A stretch of 64,000 bases of DNA from Agelas oroides (GCA_949130485.1 OX422192.1:812218-876217), one strand, 5' to 3'. Positions 36,301-48,390 are shown, counted from the stretch's first letter. Numbers and translations: made by a program. The notes: a model not told the origin generated them from the letters alone.

Positions 36301-36358
36301 CGCTTTTCACCACGTCGCCGACTATGTGGCTTCTCGTTTTCACCCTCGTCGCCAAATA

Positions 36359-36553
36359 TGTGGTGTATTGCCTACTAGAGGCCACCAGTGCTTTGCACGC
36401 AGTTATTTTTGACAACAACTTTCAGAGACCATAGACTGAACTTTACGGAACAACAACTCCCAAAAATATTACAACTTCCAACTATATACAATAGAAGAAG
36501 ACATACAAAAACAGGATATAGATCTAATAACAGTCAAAGGTCAATATCTCACA
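36359..36553 (-). repeat. LTR (5' LTR in element orientation)
   Basis: 195 bp, same as the other LTR apart from an extra CAA (GACAACAACTTTC) and an A/G difference near position 42. Confidence 0.93.
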
Positions 36554-36558
36554 ATCAC

Positions 36559-38387
36559 CACCAGAAAATTTGATTGCTCAGTTTCAATGAGTGAGTGACT
36601 CCCCTTGTCAGTGACTACCCTTGTCAGTGACTCCCCAGTCACTCACTCCTAGGAGGTCTGATTCCCCTGGATCAGTGGCTCCGTGTGAGTGACTTTTACC
36701 TATACTGTAGGAAAATGTATAGATACAGGTAGATGCAAAGAATTGGTACACGGTATGATGTTTAACGTTGCCCACAATGAATATTTGACTTACTACAAGG
36801 GTAAATCACTAGGTTATCAAATGGGAAAGAGTTGGGGAATGAATACATAGCCACAGAAGCAGAAGCTCTCAAAGAAGAGTCTGTGGCCTTTGTAGCAGAA
36901 TTTATTTCGATGTCGATGTACATAAACGTATCCCTACTGCAGCAAGGGGTACAATTTGGAAGAAATGACAAAATCATTGAAAATGTGGAAGCACTTATAA
37001 ATGCTTTGAAATTCCATGAGCAATCAAAATTCCTGGCCACAATGATATTTCCTCAGTGATAACTTTCCTAGAAAGTTTACAACAGCGATAATATTTCCGA
37101 GCAATCAAATTTATTGTAAAAATTCCTTATCTTTCAAGTCACCCAAAGCGAAATTCTATTTCCACAAATGGCAAGCATTAGCACACACCATCATCGGTGC
37201 CCCCCCCAATCTCAAGTACCTTCCGCCGCCTCTGCTCAAACTATAGCCTCATTCCTAGGCCTTCCCACATCCAGAGTTTTTTGATCACTTACAGTATCGC
37301 AATCAAAAACTGGATGGTGGGAAGGCCTGGCAACGAGGCTACTCAAAATATCCAGGGAATATCTACCTTCTCCACTTATTACTTACATTGGTTATTTGAT
37401 TCTACTACTGTGTCACTTACGTACACGGTCAAGACTATGCCACACAAGTCTACCAATCATTACCTAGCTGCACACAACAAACCTTCTTGAAACCTTCTTG
37501 GAGCAAAAGTAGACAGCTTATTTGAAGACAAACAAGCATTCTGGGCAACTCTCACTTCCAGTGCCTGGTTAGGCATCCCATGACCCATCTGTTGCCCTGT
37601 GATCTCTAGCTGCATGTGCTGGATGGGGCTTGCAATTCCATCATTTGTTCACTTTTCAACTTGATAGTTAGTATTGTATAAGGTCTGTAATTATGTATAG
37701 TCTGTCAGCTGAGTAATCTCAAGCCATCATGCAAATGTATTCACTGATTGGCCCCTTGCCTTGACTTGGTGCATGAATTTAGGGTTGCCTTAGCCAGGTC
37801 AGCTCTGAGCTGTACAGTCCATTTCCCCCTCCACAGCTTCTACAAACATATTATGATTATTTACCTTGATATGCTGCATACTCTCTAAATGTATGCAGGT
37901 CGGAAGTGGCTAAGTTGCGCTGGGCGCGGGGAATTCCCAAGTGGAATTCCCAGCTAAGTGAAATTTGTATGACGCAACCTCATGGAGCTATTAAGACTGA
38001 TCCTAACAACAGGAACCCATTTCAAAAATCGCATAATTGTGGTATCGTATCGCCCACCCCTAGTACTGCTGTACGAGTACGAGGCTAGTGTGGGTGTTGT
38101 TTGGAGGCGTGAGGCTGCCTTTCTGTTGTGCGATTTATACCGCACGCCGGGCTCTTACCAAGCCTACGTACTAAACTTCAGGCACATACTGTTGGTCCTG
38201 CAATCATTGGGTAAGTCAACTCATACTGCTCTGTATAAGGCCCTATCACTGTATGTGATCTTGTAGTATTATAAACAAGTCTCGCAGCACTTAGTACATA
38301 CATACGGCGACTTTCCATCTAGCTGTGAGAGTCTGGTCTGTTGGGTTTATTTAAGTAATTTACATCCTCTCCAGATTGTATTAGATC
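36559..38387. other. Spacer and possible 5' leader of the 2A-death-ankyrin gene
   Basis: Repeated GTCAGTGACT motifs at 36600-36660, a TAGCCT hairpin at 37244-37341, and GC-richer sequence near 37910-38200 that may be leader. A 75-residue open stretch at 36832-37059 (plus) is preceded by an AG acceptor-like site at 36812 and could be an exon, but has no recognised domain. Confidence 0.45.
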
Positions 38388-41300
38388 ATGGGAATTGATC
38401 TTGCCACATGGCGGGCTCGAATTGGGCTCTACTACTACCGCATATGCCACCCCCTCCAGATCAAGTGGAGAAGCAGTCATGGGCGACTGTACGAGCCTGG
38501 AGTGACTAGTTGGGGGGTGAGGGAGGTCATGAATGACACACCCTTGATGGTCAAGGGCTGCATGGCAGTCATTGCTCTGTCACTGATACTAGAGTACGTA
38601 GTCCATACTTGGTCCAAGCCGAAGGGCAGAGGTGGGGGTGGCAAGATACGCTGCCACTGGCGTGAGGCTACTTCTCGAGTGAGGGAGACAGTGGATGGTG
38701 GAGTGACTCGAGTGCTCAGTAGCTTTATGGCAGTGGTACTTCTACTGATAGCGGGAGATGTGGAGCTAAACCCGGGACCTGGAGGTAGATGTTTGTGCAA
38801 ATACAGGTTTTCACTTCTGCATGTACAAATTACTGGGAAGGGGGAGTGTACAAGAGACATAAGCTTAATTATCATGTTCCACTGCACTCAGAGTTCTTAT
38901 CACTATATACAGCAAAAATCTAGAGTTTTGATTCACTTTAGATGAATATTGCTGGTGTACATGAGTACTGCATGTGATCAGTAAATGAATATAGCCTCAT
39001 TCCTTGTGCAATACAAATTGGTTCTGTATTGTGGATATACAGCACAAATTGGAGTAATCCTGCTTTTTATAACTATGAGTATCTTCATCTGAGTTTCCTA
39101 GGTCATGACTTGTACATAGAACAATAATTTGTACGGGATATATGCTAGATTAGCTAATAGAGCACTGTGGATATGATACTTTTTATAGAACAACTGGGAA
39201 TCGATGATTTGGCTGCTGTGAGGAGAGCTTTGTTTGACATCCGCGCCAAGTGGTACCACATTGGGGTTGAGCTGGGGTTGCCAGTAGGCACACTGGATGC
39301 CATCAGAACTCAGTTTACAGACCTGACTGATTGTGTGACAGAAATGTGTTCAAAGTGGCTGAAGGGTACCCACCCCTCTCCAACTTGGGATGATCTGATC
39401 AAAGCTGTTGAGAGCCCCTTTGTGGGAGAGATTTGCCTGGCCCAGAAGCTACGAAAAACTTACTGCCAAGGATGGGAGGAAAACAAAACTGACATTTCTC
39501 TGGGTCAGCCCAAAGGCACAGCTGCACAAGGTATACCCTAGTACACACTGACCTACTGATTTTGAATTCTGATTGTATGTAACCCTCTTGATTTCTGCAC
39601 TACTTTGATTCTGAAGTGGTGAGTGGGTTTTCAATTATGTCTCTACAGAGTTATGCATAGTCAACAATATTGTGCATGCACATATCAGGGAGTAGTTGTG
39701 GTCATTTTTCAGTCAGTCTGTCAGTCTGTCAACTAAAATATTAGAAAATCACTCAACAGATGATTAGACGGCTTTACGACTCAGTCACGCCCATTCATAA
39801 CATGCACACACTAGACTACTACTTTCTTTTTGAAACACAGTTTGTAGCAAGTGTGTGGGGTACGTAAGTGCTCTACCAGGCACCAGTTATTAACAGCAAC
39901 TGATATTTCCAGAGTCCATTGATATTTTCTACAAAAGAAAGGCAAAGGTTAATTTAACTAGCATCACTGGTTGTGACAGGTTTAATGTTGAAGGGAATGC
40001 CGCTGGTTTTGTATGTCAAGCTGTTCAGAAGGGAACAAAAACACCCAATTTTACTGAGCAATAGTCAGCAGGCAATAATTATGATGCAATTGCAAAGCTT
40101 CCACATGATCACTTGCTGTTCTGAAGTTGGCATCGTTTCAACTTCACTAATAAAAAGCTTCAAACCAGCTTTATCTTACCATGGGATGTTTTAAAGAAGG
40201 ACGGGGACTTATAGTTGAAGGGGATGTACTAGTGAGTGTCTACGGTATTAATCGTATTAACTAGAAATCCATGAACTGTGCTGATTTTGATTGCCTTTGG
40301 ACACATAGTGCGACTGAAGTGAATTGAGTGGAGATTTATAGCTTGCTACTCACAAACTTCACTTTGTATATAAAAGTGTTCAAAAACTAGCCTCATAGTC
40401 ATAGCCAGGTAGTAGTGTTTGGTTGCTAAGGATTGGCTAATCAGTTGGGGTTCACAGGTTCCCATTCATAACTTTGTGGAACTTGTATACCTCTACTAGC
40501 TCAAAGGATAACAACTCAAGAAGAATATATGAAGGACTCTCACCTTAAACATGATGAACACACCCAATCAAATGAGCACAGTAGCTGTACAAGTCCGCCT
40601 GCCAGTGAAAAGCCGCCATTTGGGTGTGGGTGTGGCAAGTGCACATTCTTTAGCTTCATAGAAAGGGGCTGTCCAAAGCCCATCCCATCAGCAAGTTCCT
40701 TTCCCTACCTTGACCTGAGTGGACTCACCCATGAGCAGCAGCAGGAACTGAGAGGAAGGCTGCGGTTTGAGTCTCAGGAGATTATGATGCAATTTCAGAA
40801 GCTTGTGTCAGCAACAATAGTGTCCCTTGAAAAACAACAAATACCATTAACCAGGTTAGTGTCACATATAATGACCCTGGGAGCATTTGATCCAGTGTAC
40901 AAAGAAGAACAAATGCCAGCATTTCACCATCACTTCAAAGAATTGCAAACAGCAGACACAGTACCAAAGGTTTTCTTGGTTCTCGCAGACTATTTTTCAT
41001 TTTTCAACTGGCACATCGTTGAACATATTATCACGGTGCACGGTACAGAGCAAGACAATGACAATTTACAGAGATACAAGAAACAGTTTGATCAGTATGC
41101 AAAACGAAGGATCTATGAATGCCTGCCACAGTTTGGTTCCGTTAGTGAAACTGATCATGCGGATGTTTTTGTTAAAGTGGACTTGCGGTATGAGAATTAT
41201 ACTGTGACGGAAATTGAAAGATTCCGTTGCCAACTAAGTGAACTTCTCCACATTTCACCTCAAGGTGTGCTCCGTCTCTGTCAAGTTGAGAAGGGCTGCT

Positions 41301-44300
41301 TTCAGCTCACATTCCAAGTGCCCTCATTTGTGCAGCAGGAGGTATTTCCACTGTCTCAAGAGCAAGAGAAGGCCTTAGCAGAGAAGGGAGTGATTAGGCT
41401 CACATGTGGCGAGTACCAGTTCTTAGCGGAGGTGAGTCATTGCTGCTGATGTTAAATTTTGCAGTAACTGTCATGTAGTTTAATCCACATGATATGGACT
41501 AGAATTTTATGCTGGTGTCTCCTAATCAGGAATATGAAGAATCGCAATCACGAGTTGGTAAGTATGTATGTCCAGTACTTTAAGATACTGACTGTAAAAC
41601 AAAATAGCTATTTTTAGCAAATTATTTGGTTACTACAATTGTGTGACTATCCTTCCTATACTAATTCAAAGAATGTGGTGCTTATAAAACATTATGTGGG
41701 AGGCTAGTAAAGTTGACTTATCAGCTCTCACTGCATGAATTCTGTTCCCTGGCAGCACTGCATGAATTCTGTTCCCTGGCAGCACTACATTCATACAAGA
41801 CTTAAAAAAATATGTAGGGACGGCATGCCAAAAAGTATGCAAACAAGGTAGGGATAATGCATGAAAGCAAAGGTTAACATATTGGCAAAGCCCCATCCCT
41901 ATATCTTTTTCACACTGCAGTTAGACAGTGCATGGGGGTCTTCCTAAAACGTACCACAAGTACACCCATGGCTATAGCCTCGTTCTCAGGCCACTTCCTA
42001 GCTCCCCCCACATGGACTGGGAATGAGGCTAGTATGATCCAGCATTATGTCTCGTAGCTGTCGTAGGTACCTATCAGATAGCTATTACTGCCATCATACT
42101 ACTTGTAGTGACAGTGGCACCCTTTCTGATACAACCTAGACACTGAGCTTGAGTGGGGTGCAGACTAGTCATAGTGTGTAAACTCAAGTACTCATGCTAA
42201 CTGCATGGATGGGTACAGATTCAGCTCTCAAGCACGCTGTCTAACTGCAGTGTGAAAAAGATGTAGGGATGGGGCTTTGCCAATATGTTGACCTTTGCTT
42301 TCATGCATTATCCCTACCTTGTTTGCATACTTTTTGGCATGCCGTCCCTACATCTTTTTACATTTTTAATGTTTTTAAGTCTTGTTTCTGTACTTTTTTG
42401 ATGTTAATCTCAGTTACAGTTAGACCTAAGCCTAAGAAGATCTAGAATACTTTAAGTGTAACCACAACACCAGAACTTGAAACGGCGTTGACAGTTTAGT
42501 AGTAGTTCCAGGCATGTAATAATAAATTATGTGTAATATAGCCAGCTAGAACCTGATGAAGGGCCAACCGCTCTCCCTACCAAACTTTGTGAAACCAATG
42601 TCATGATTCAGTTGTCATGACGACTGACCAGCTGCAGCACAGAAAACTATCATACTGACAACTGACCATCCTAGCTTCACTAAAGCTGTGAGTAGGCTAT
42701 TTTTAGTGTAGCTACAAGTAGGTAATCGTACTTGACGGACCAAGCGCGCTACGAAGTCCGGAAGCCATACAAATGCTAGTGGCCACACCCACATGCCTTG
42801 TGACGTATCACGTGACCCAATTATTGACCTGCAAAATATCCACGGGTCTGTAACGGATTGTGCACAAACTCGTTACAGCTAGGCCGTACAAAATTTACTG
42901 TGTACATAGCCGAGTGACAGCTTTTCGAAACTTGTTTTTTTTTAACACAAAAGCAAAACTGTTGGAGATGTGGACCAGTAGATGGCCGACGGTGCAACGC
43001 GGAATCCTACGTTCACCAATCAGGAAACTTGAGGGCAATGTCTCGACACAGACTTGCCAGAGCTGTGGAAGCGGTACTTTCATGACGTTCCCGCCACATG
43101 AACTCGTCCGGCCAGGTACGAGGGTAGCATCATCGGGTCTCGTGGACTTTCATTCGCTTGATTAAACTTTGTCTTACTCCGGTTCCAGTAGGACTCGGCA
43201 TGCTGGGTGTGAACACCAGTAGCTGGGCCGGGTCTACAGAATGAAGACTGTGATTCACAACTCTATGCTGTCCAACAGATAGTACTATCGAAAAGCTGTC
43301 ACTCGCTATATATGTACTGCAGGTCAATAATTGGGTCACGTGACACGTCACAAGGCATGTGGGTGTGGCCACTAGCATTTGTATGGCTTCCGGACTTCGT
43401 AGCGCGCTTTGGTCCGTCAAGTACGATTGATCCGTGATGAGCATCAATTTTGTGCTAAAATCAAGGTGAGTACTTGAGCCGTTTTCGAGTTATCGTTGTT
43501 TGACACAGTGGTCTGAACAAGAAGAATAACAAAAATGGCACTTTCGCTACCGCACAGTTTTGCGTTTAGCTGTCTTCCGCGTGGCTTTTGGCCACTTATA
43601 TGAGTCTTGCTGATCATAAAGGCACTCAAAGAGGACGTCTGGGCGCTTAAATAAGCTTTTAGCGTGTTTGTGGTGAAGTTATACGGCTTTTGCCGTATAT
43701 TGCGCGTCGGCGCCATCCTACATAGACAGTCTACCGACTCTCTGAAAATTTGCATGGTAGTCACGCAACTGTAGTAACCAAATACTTAGCTAAAAATAAC
43801 AGCGTAGCTGTTTGTGACACCTCAGTACATTGTGTGACCACTATAAATTTTTTTTTACAGTACACTGATCCAACCACAGGCAGAAGTCTTATACAGTTTA
43901 AGGTTATGATCAACTAGTTGGAAACCTGGGAAATGCATGCAGGCGCCAGTTGTTTACATAAGCAATTATAGTTGACATAGTACACAATCATTATTTATTG
44001 CGAAAGCTGTGCAAACATGCTTCCCCAAACTCTCTGGGCGATGCTCGAAGCTTTGCTGCATTTCGAAGGCAGATCACTTATCCTTGCACCAAATATAAGG
44101 CAAGGAAAGCATTTTTTCTGTGTTCTGGTTTGTTGTGCGGGTAGCGCAGTGTATTTAGCAGGGCGGCATGTAAAGAAATCGGACATGAATTGAAGATTCT
44201 ACACTCCGAAGCTCATTTGTTACGCCTAAAGCAGGTAAATTCCTACAAAAAGTAAAGCACCAGATATCTTTACATGCCGACCTAGCAAATATCGTGTAGT

Positions 44301-47300
44301 AGTGCAAGAAAAAATTTCAGGATCGAGCTCTTCACAGTCGCCGAGTAATTTTGCACAACAGTGTTCAAGCAGTGAGATTAATTTTTGCTGGTTTGAATGC
44401 GTTGGACCGTTTTTAAACTGAAGCTTTTTTGTCGCCAAATAATATATTTCTTTCATGTGCTGTTGGACTGTGACTTGTTTGAAATAAATATCAGTTACAG
44501 TTTTGGAGATATTAAAGCAATAAATTTATTATGCCAGCAACCTCCCGCGTAGTTGATCATCACCTTGATGCATGGGAATTCACGTACTTGTACATGATAA
44601 ACCTCTAATGCTAAGTAACATTCTACTCACCATTAAATTTCACAGAGTTGCATATTCACCTTATCACAGTTTATGCCAAGGCTCCAAAACATGTGAAAGC
44701 TCAGTATGACGATGAAGATTCTGCCATATCTGTGGGAATGAGCACATTTACTGATAGAAAAAGTACATCCTTCTCTGAGGTAAAAAAAAAAAAATGTCTA
44801 CATTGTTACCTACTGTATTACTGTTGTATGGGGTGCTGCTTATTGTGAATTACCTCTTCGTTTTTCTGGTAGACAGAGATGTAGATTAACTCTTTGTCCA
44901 AATAGGACCAAGTAGACAGCAATTTAGATTAACTCTTTGTCCCAATAGGACCTGTCGACAGAGATTTAGATTAACTCTTTGTCCCAGTAGACAGAGATTT
45001 AGATTAACTCAATAGGACCAAGTAGACAGAGATTTAGATTAACTCTTTGTCCCAATAGGACCAAGTAGACAGAGATTTAGAGGAAGTGGACTATGAATTG
45101 AGAGTGCAGGGTCTTGTGGAAGGACTGGAAGCAGCACCAGTTCACCAGTCTGGGAGCAGTTTGGAGCTTCACCATGCTGCATTGGAGGGGCTATTGGAGA
45201 TTGTCAGATTTCTTGTTGATAAGAAAAGCTGCAACCCAATGGACAGGGATCAGCAGGGTTTTACTGCCCTTCACATGGCAGCATTTAGAGGAAACTTAGA
45301 GGTACTCAAATATTTTGTCACTGAAAAGAGCTATAACCCGGCGTGTCTCGATTCACTTGGCTTGACTCCACTTCATTTAGCTAGTGGACAAGGATGCCTT
45401 AGTGTCGTCAAGTATCTTGTTACTGAACAGCAGATGGACCCACAATGCGAGGATGAATATGGAAACACTCCACTACATAGAGCCTGCACAGGTGGGCATC
45501 TGGCAGTTGTTAAGTTTATTGTTGTGGCACTTGAAACTTATGCTCCCATCACAGAGCTTATAACAGGCCTCAGAAACAAATGGAATAGAACTCCCCTTGA
45601 CTCAGCAGTACTGAATGGCCACTTGGAGATAGTTAAATTCTTTATCTCTGAGGAGAGCTGTGACCCACACATTCCAAGTCAGTATGGTAGAATTCCTCTT
45701 CACATAGCTGCAGAGTTTGGCCATCTGCACATAGTCAAGTATTTGAGTGATGAGCAAGGCTGTAATTTATCATGTTTGGATGAGGGCAAGTACACTCCAC
45801 TTCACTGTGCTGCTATGAAGGGGCATAGGGACACTGTAAAGTTCCTTACTGTAGAGAAGTCCTGTGACCCGATGTGTAGGGACTCTAACCAGAACACTCC
45901 TCTTCATGATGCAGCACTGAATGGCCACACAGAGGTAGTTAGATTCCTCGCTCTTGAAATGCACTGTGACCTAACAAGTAGAAATGACATTAATGACACA
46001 CCCCTCCACTTAGCAGTACAAAATGGCCACGTGGAGATAGTTAAGTTCTTTATCTCTGAGCAGAACTGTGACCCAAACATTTCAGGCCAGTATGGTAGAA
46101 CTCCTCTTCACATAGCTGCTAAGTTTGGTCATTTGCACATAATCAAGTATTTGAGTGACGAGCAAGGCTGCAATTTATCATGTTTGGATGACGGAAAGTA
46201 CACTCCACTTCACTGTGCTGCCATGGGGGGGGATATGGACACTGTGAAGTTCCTTACGATTGAGAAGCACTGTGACCCGATGTGCCGAGACTCTAACCAG
46301 AGCACTCCTCTTCACTTGGCAGCACTAACTGGCCACACAGAGGTAGTTAGGTTCCTCGCTCTTGAGATGCACTGTGACCTAACAAGTAGAAATTGCATTA
46401 ATGACACATCCCTCCACCTAGCAGTACAAAATGGCCACTTGGAGATAGTTAAATTCTTCATCTCTGAGCAGAACTGTGACCCAAACATTCCAGGCCAGTA
46501 TGGTAGAACTCCTCTTCACACAGCTGCAGAGTTTGGTCATCTGCACATGGTCAAGTATTTGAGTGGTGAGCAACGTTGCAATCCATCATGTTTGGATGAG
46601 GGCAAGTACACTCCACTTCACTGTGCTGCTATGAAGGGGCATATGGACACTGTGAAGTTTCTTACTGTAGAGAAGTACTGTGACCCAATGTGCCGAGACT
46701 CTGACCAGAACACTCCTCTTCACTTGGCAGCACTAGCTGGCCACACAGAGGTAGTTAGATTCCTCACTCTTGAGATGCACTGTGACCTAGCAAGTAGAAA
46801 TGACATTAATAAGACTCCCCTCCACCTAGCAGTACAGAAAGGCCATTTGGAGATAGTTAAATTCTTCATCTCTGAGGAGAACTGTGACCCAAACATTCCA
46901 GGCCAGTATGGTAGAACTCCTCTTCATTCAGCTGCTGAGTTTGGCCATCTGCACATAGTCAAGTATTTGAGTGACGAGCAAGGCTGTGATCCATCATGTT
47001 CGGATGAACACAAGTACACTCCACTTCACTGTGCTGCTATGAAGGGGCATATGGACATTGTGAAGTTCCTGACTATAGAGAAGCACTGTGACCCAATGTG
47101 TCGAGACTCTGACCAGAACACTCCTATTCACAGGGCAGTGCTAAATGGCCACACAGAGGTAGTTAGATTCCTCACTCTTGGGATGCACTGTGACCTAACA
47201 AGTAGAAATGACATTAATAAGACTCCCCTCCACCTAGCAGTACAGAAAGGCCATTTGGAGATAGTTAAATTCTTCATCTCTGAGCAGAACTGTGACCCAA

Positions 47301-48106
47301 ACATTCCAGGTCAGTATGGTAGAACTCCTCTTCATTCAGCTGCTGAGTTTGGTCATCTGCACATAGTCAAGTATTTGAGTGACGAGCAAGGCTGTGATCC
47401 ATCATGTTTGGATGAGAAGAAGTACACTCCACTTCACTGTGCTGCCATAAAGGGACAGATGAATGTTGTGAAGTTCCTTACTGTAGAGAAGTACTGTGAC
47501 CCAATGTGTCGAGATTTTAACGAGAACACGCCTCTTCACAGGGCAGCACTGAATGGCCACACAGAGGTAGTTAGATTCCTCACTCTTGGGATGCACTGTG
47601 ACCTAACAAGTAGAAATGGTACTAATAAGACTCCCCTCCACCTAGCGGTACAGAAAGGCCATTTGGAGATAGTTAAATTCTTCATCTCTGAGCAGAACTG
47701 TGACCCAAACATTCCAGGTCAGTATGGTAGAACTCCTCTTCATTCAGCTGCTGAGTTTGGTCATCTGCACATAGTCAAGTATTTGAGTGACGAGCAAGGC
47801 TGTGATCCATCATGTTTGGATGAGAAGAAGTACACTCCACTTCACTGTGCTGCCATAAAGGGACAGATGAATGTTGTGAAGTTCCTTACTGTAGAGAAGT
47901 ACTGTGACCCAATGTGTCGAGATTTTAACGAGAACACGCCTCTTCACAGGGCAGCACTGAATGGCCACACAGAGGTAGTTAGATTCCTCACTCTTGAGAT
48001 GCACTGTGACTTAACAAGTAGAAATGGCAATAATAATAATCCTTTTAACCTAGCAGTACAGAAAGGCCACTTGAAGATAGTTAAATTTTTACTTCTAACC
48101 AGCTAA
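38388..48106 (+). CDS. 2A-like leader, death domain, ankyrin-repeat protein (gene H)
   Basis: Proposed exons: 38388-38784, 39189-39530, 40521-41431, 41530-41557, 44646-44779, 45059-48106; phases agree, about 1619 residues. An optional in-phase exon is 39913-39947. Residues 1-131 form a leader with two hydrophobic stretches ending in GDVELNPGP, the 2A-like consensus for ribosome skipping. The next exon gives a death domain (YHIGVELGLPVGTLDAI, TWDDLIKAV). Exon 40521-41431 encodes a cysteine-led module (GCGCGKCTFFSFIERGCPKP) followed by helical sequence. The last exon encodes about 29 ankyrin repeats in 136-residue super-repeats. Predicted outcome: a 130-residue leader and a separate death-ankyrin protein starting at Pro, or an unskipped secreted/membrane form. 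The acceptor at 40520 is weak and that border least certain. Confidence 0.75.
38721..38780 (+). other. 2A-like translational recoding peptide
   Basis: Residues 112-131 of gene H: a hydrophobic run (SSFMAVVLLLIA) then GDVELNPG with Pro next. The core D-V-E-x-N-P-G/P is intact at 38757-38780. Such peptides stop bond formation between Gly and Pro. 2A-like leaders are known from sea-urchin NLR-type genes and non-LTR retrotransposons; as I recall they also occur in sponge. Activity here is untested. Confidence 0.8.
41794..42384. mobile_element. TIR element with about 135-145-bp arms
   Basis: Left arm 41794-41928 and right arm 42239-42384 are near-perfect reverse complements (TATGTAGGGACGGCATGCCA). 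The interior has a TAGCCT hairpin at 41975-42031 and no transposase. Just outside the left arm a 31-bp unit (GCACTGCATGAATTCTGTTC) is tandemly repeated. It lies in the long intron of gene H. Confidence 0.8.
42725..43428. mobile_element. TIR element with about 110-bp or longer arms
   Basis: Left arm 42725-42833 (ATCGTACTTGACGGACCAAG) and right arm 43318-43428 are reverse complements; weaker pairing extends inward (AGCTTTTCG/CGAAAAGCT). No transposase in the 500-bp interior. Second TIR element in the same intron of gene H. Confidence 0.8.
44883..45080 (+). repeat. Tandemly repeated 3' splice-site cassette
   Basis: Five copies, some shortened, of a roughly 43-bp unit: TTAACTCTTTGTCCCAATAG then GACCAAGTAGACAGAGATTT. 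Each full unit has its own pyrimidine tract and AG. Only the last acceptor (45058) opens into the ankyrin frame; splicing to an earlier unit reads GAT TTA GAT TAA and stops. Confidence 0.8.
45590..48106 (+). repeat. 408-bp higher-order ankyrin repeat, six full units
   Basis: Within the last exon of gene H, 408-bp units start at 45590, 45998, 46406, 46814, 47222 and 47630, with a partial unit from 48038. Each encodes four ankyrin repeats of 34 residues (TPLHLAV..., TPLHSAAEFGH..., TPLHCAA..., TPLHRAALNGH...). The last two full units are nearly identical, so expansion is recent and in frame. Four divergent repeats precede the array. Confidence 0.92.
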
Positions 48107-48390
48107 TACCATGACCCATGTTGCTATCACCAAACAACCATGCAGAAGTAGCTAGGATCAGAGCTCAAGGATAGTTGATTCCACTTCACTATATATATCT
48201 TTGTGTGTGTACAATATGTTCATTTGGTGGTTCAGACTTGTTTTGTAGTGGAATTCAAGAAATCATGTGCATGCTCAACACTATGTGCTGATTTTGTTCT
48301 TGATAGAGAGGGGAATGCCTACTACATCTTTATAGCGGGAAGCAGTACATATACATGTAGAGGATTGTGAGGGTTGGTGGTTGTCTGGTT

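Larger units (their letters stand above)
32139..36553 (-). mobile_element. Complete Ty3/gypsy LTR retrotransposon
   Basis: Two direct LTRs (32139-32330 and 36359-36553) flank one open gag-pol frame on the minus strand. A perfect 5-bp duplication ATCAC lies at 32134-32138 and 36554-36558. The LTRs differ by a 3-bp CAA indel and about one substitution. On the minus strand a purine tract (AGTGAGGGGGAGA) precedes the 3' LTR, and TGGCGACGAGGG, a primer-binding-site-like sequence, starts a few bases inside the 5' LTR. All features point to a recent, potentially active insertion. Confidence 0.95.

Noticed and set aside
38477..38887. 136-residue minus-strand frame opposite the 2A exon
   Set aside because: Antisense of the leader exon, with no splice sites or motifs of its own.
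42860..43165. 101-residue plus-strand frame
   Set aside because: Lies inside a TIR element and partly within its inverted inner arms; no domain or splice context.
45770..48004. Repeated 64-residue minus-strand frames at 45770, 47402 and 47810
   Set aside because: Antisense shadows of the 408-bp ankyrin units.
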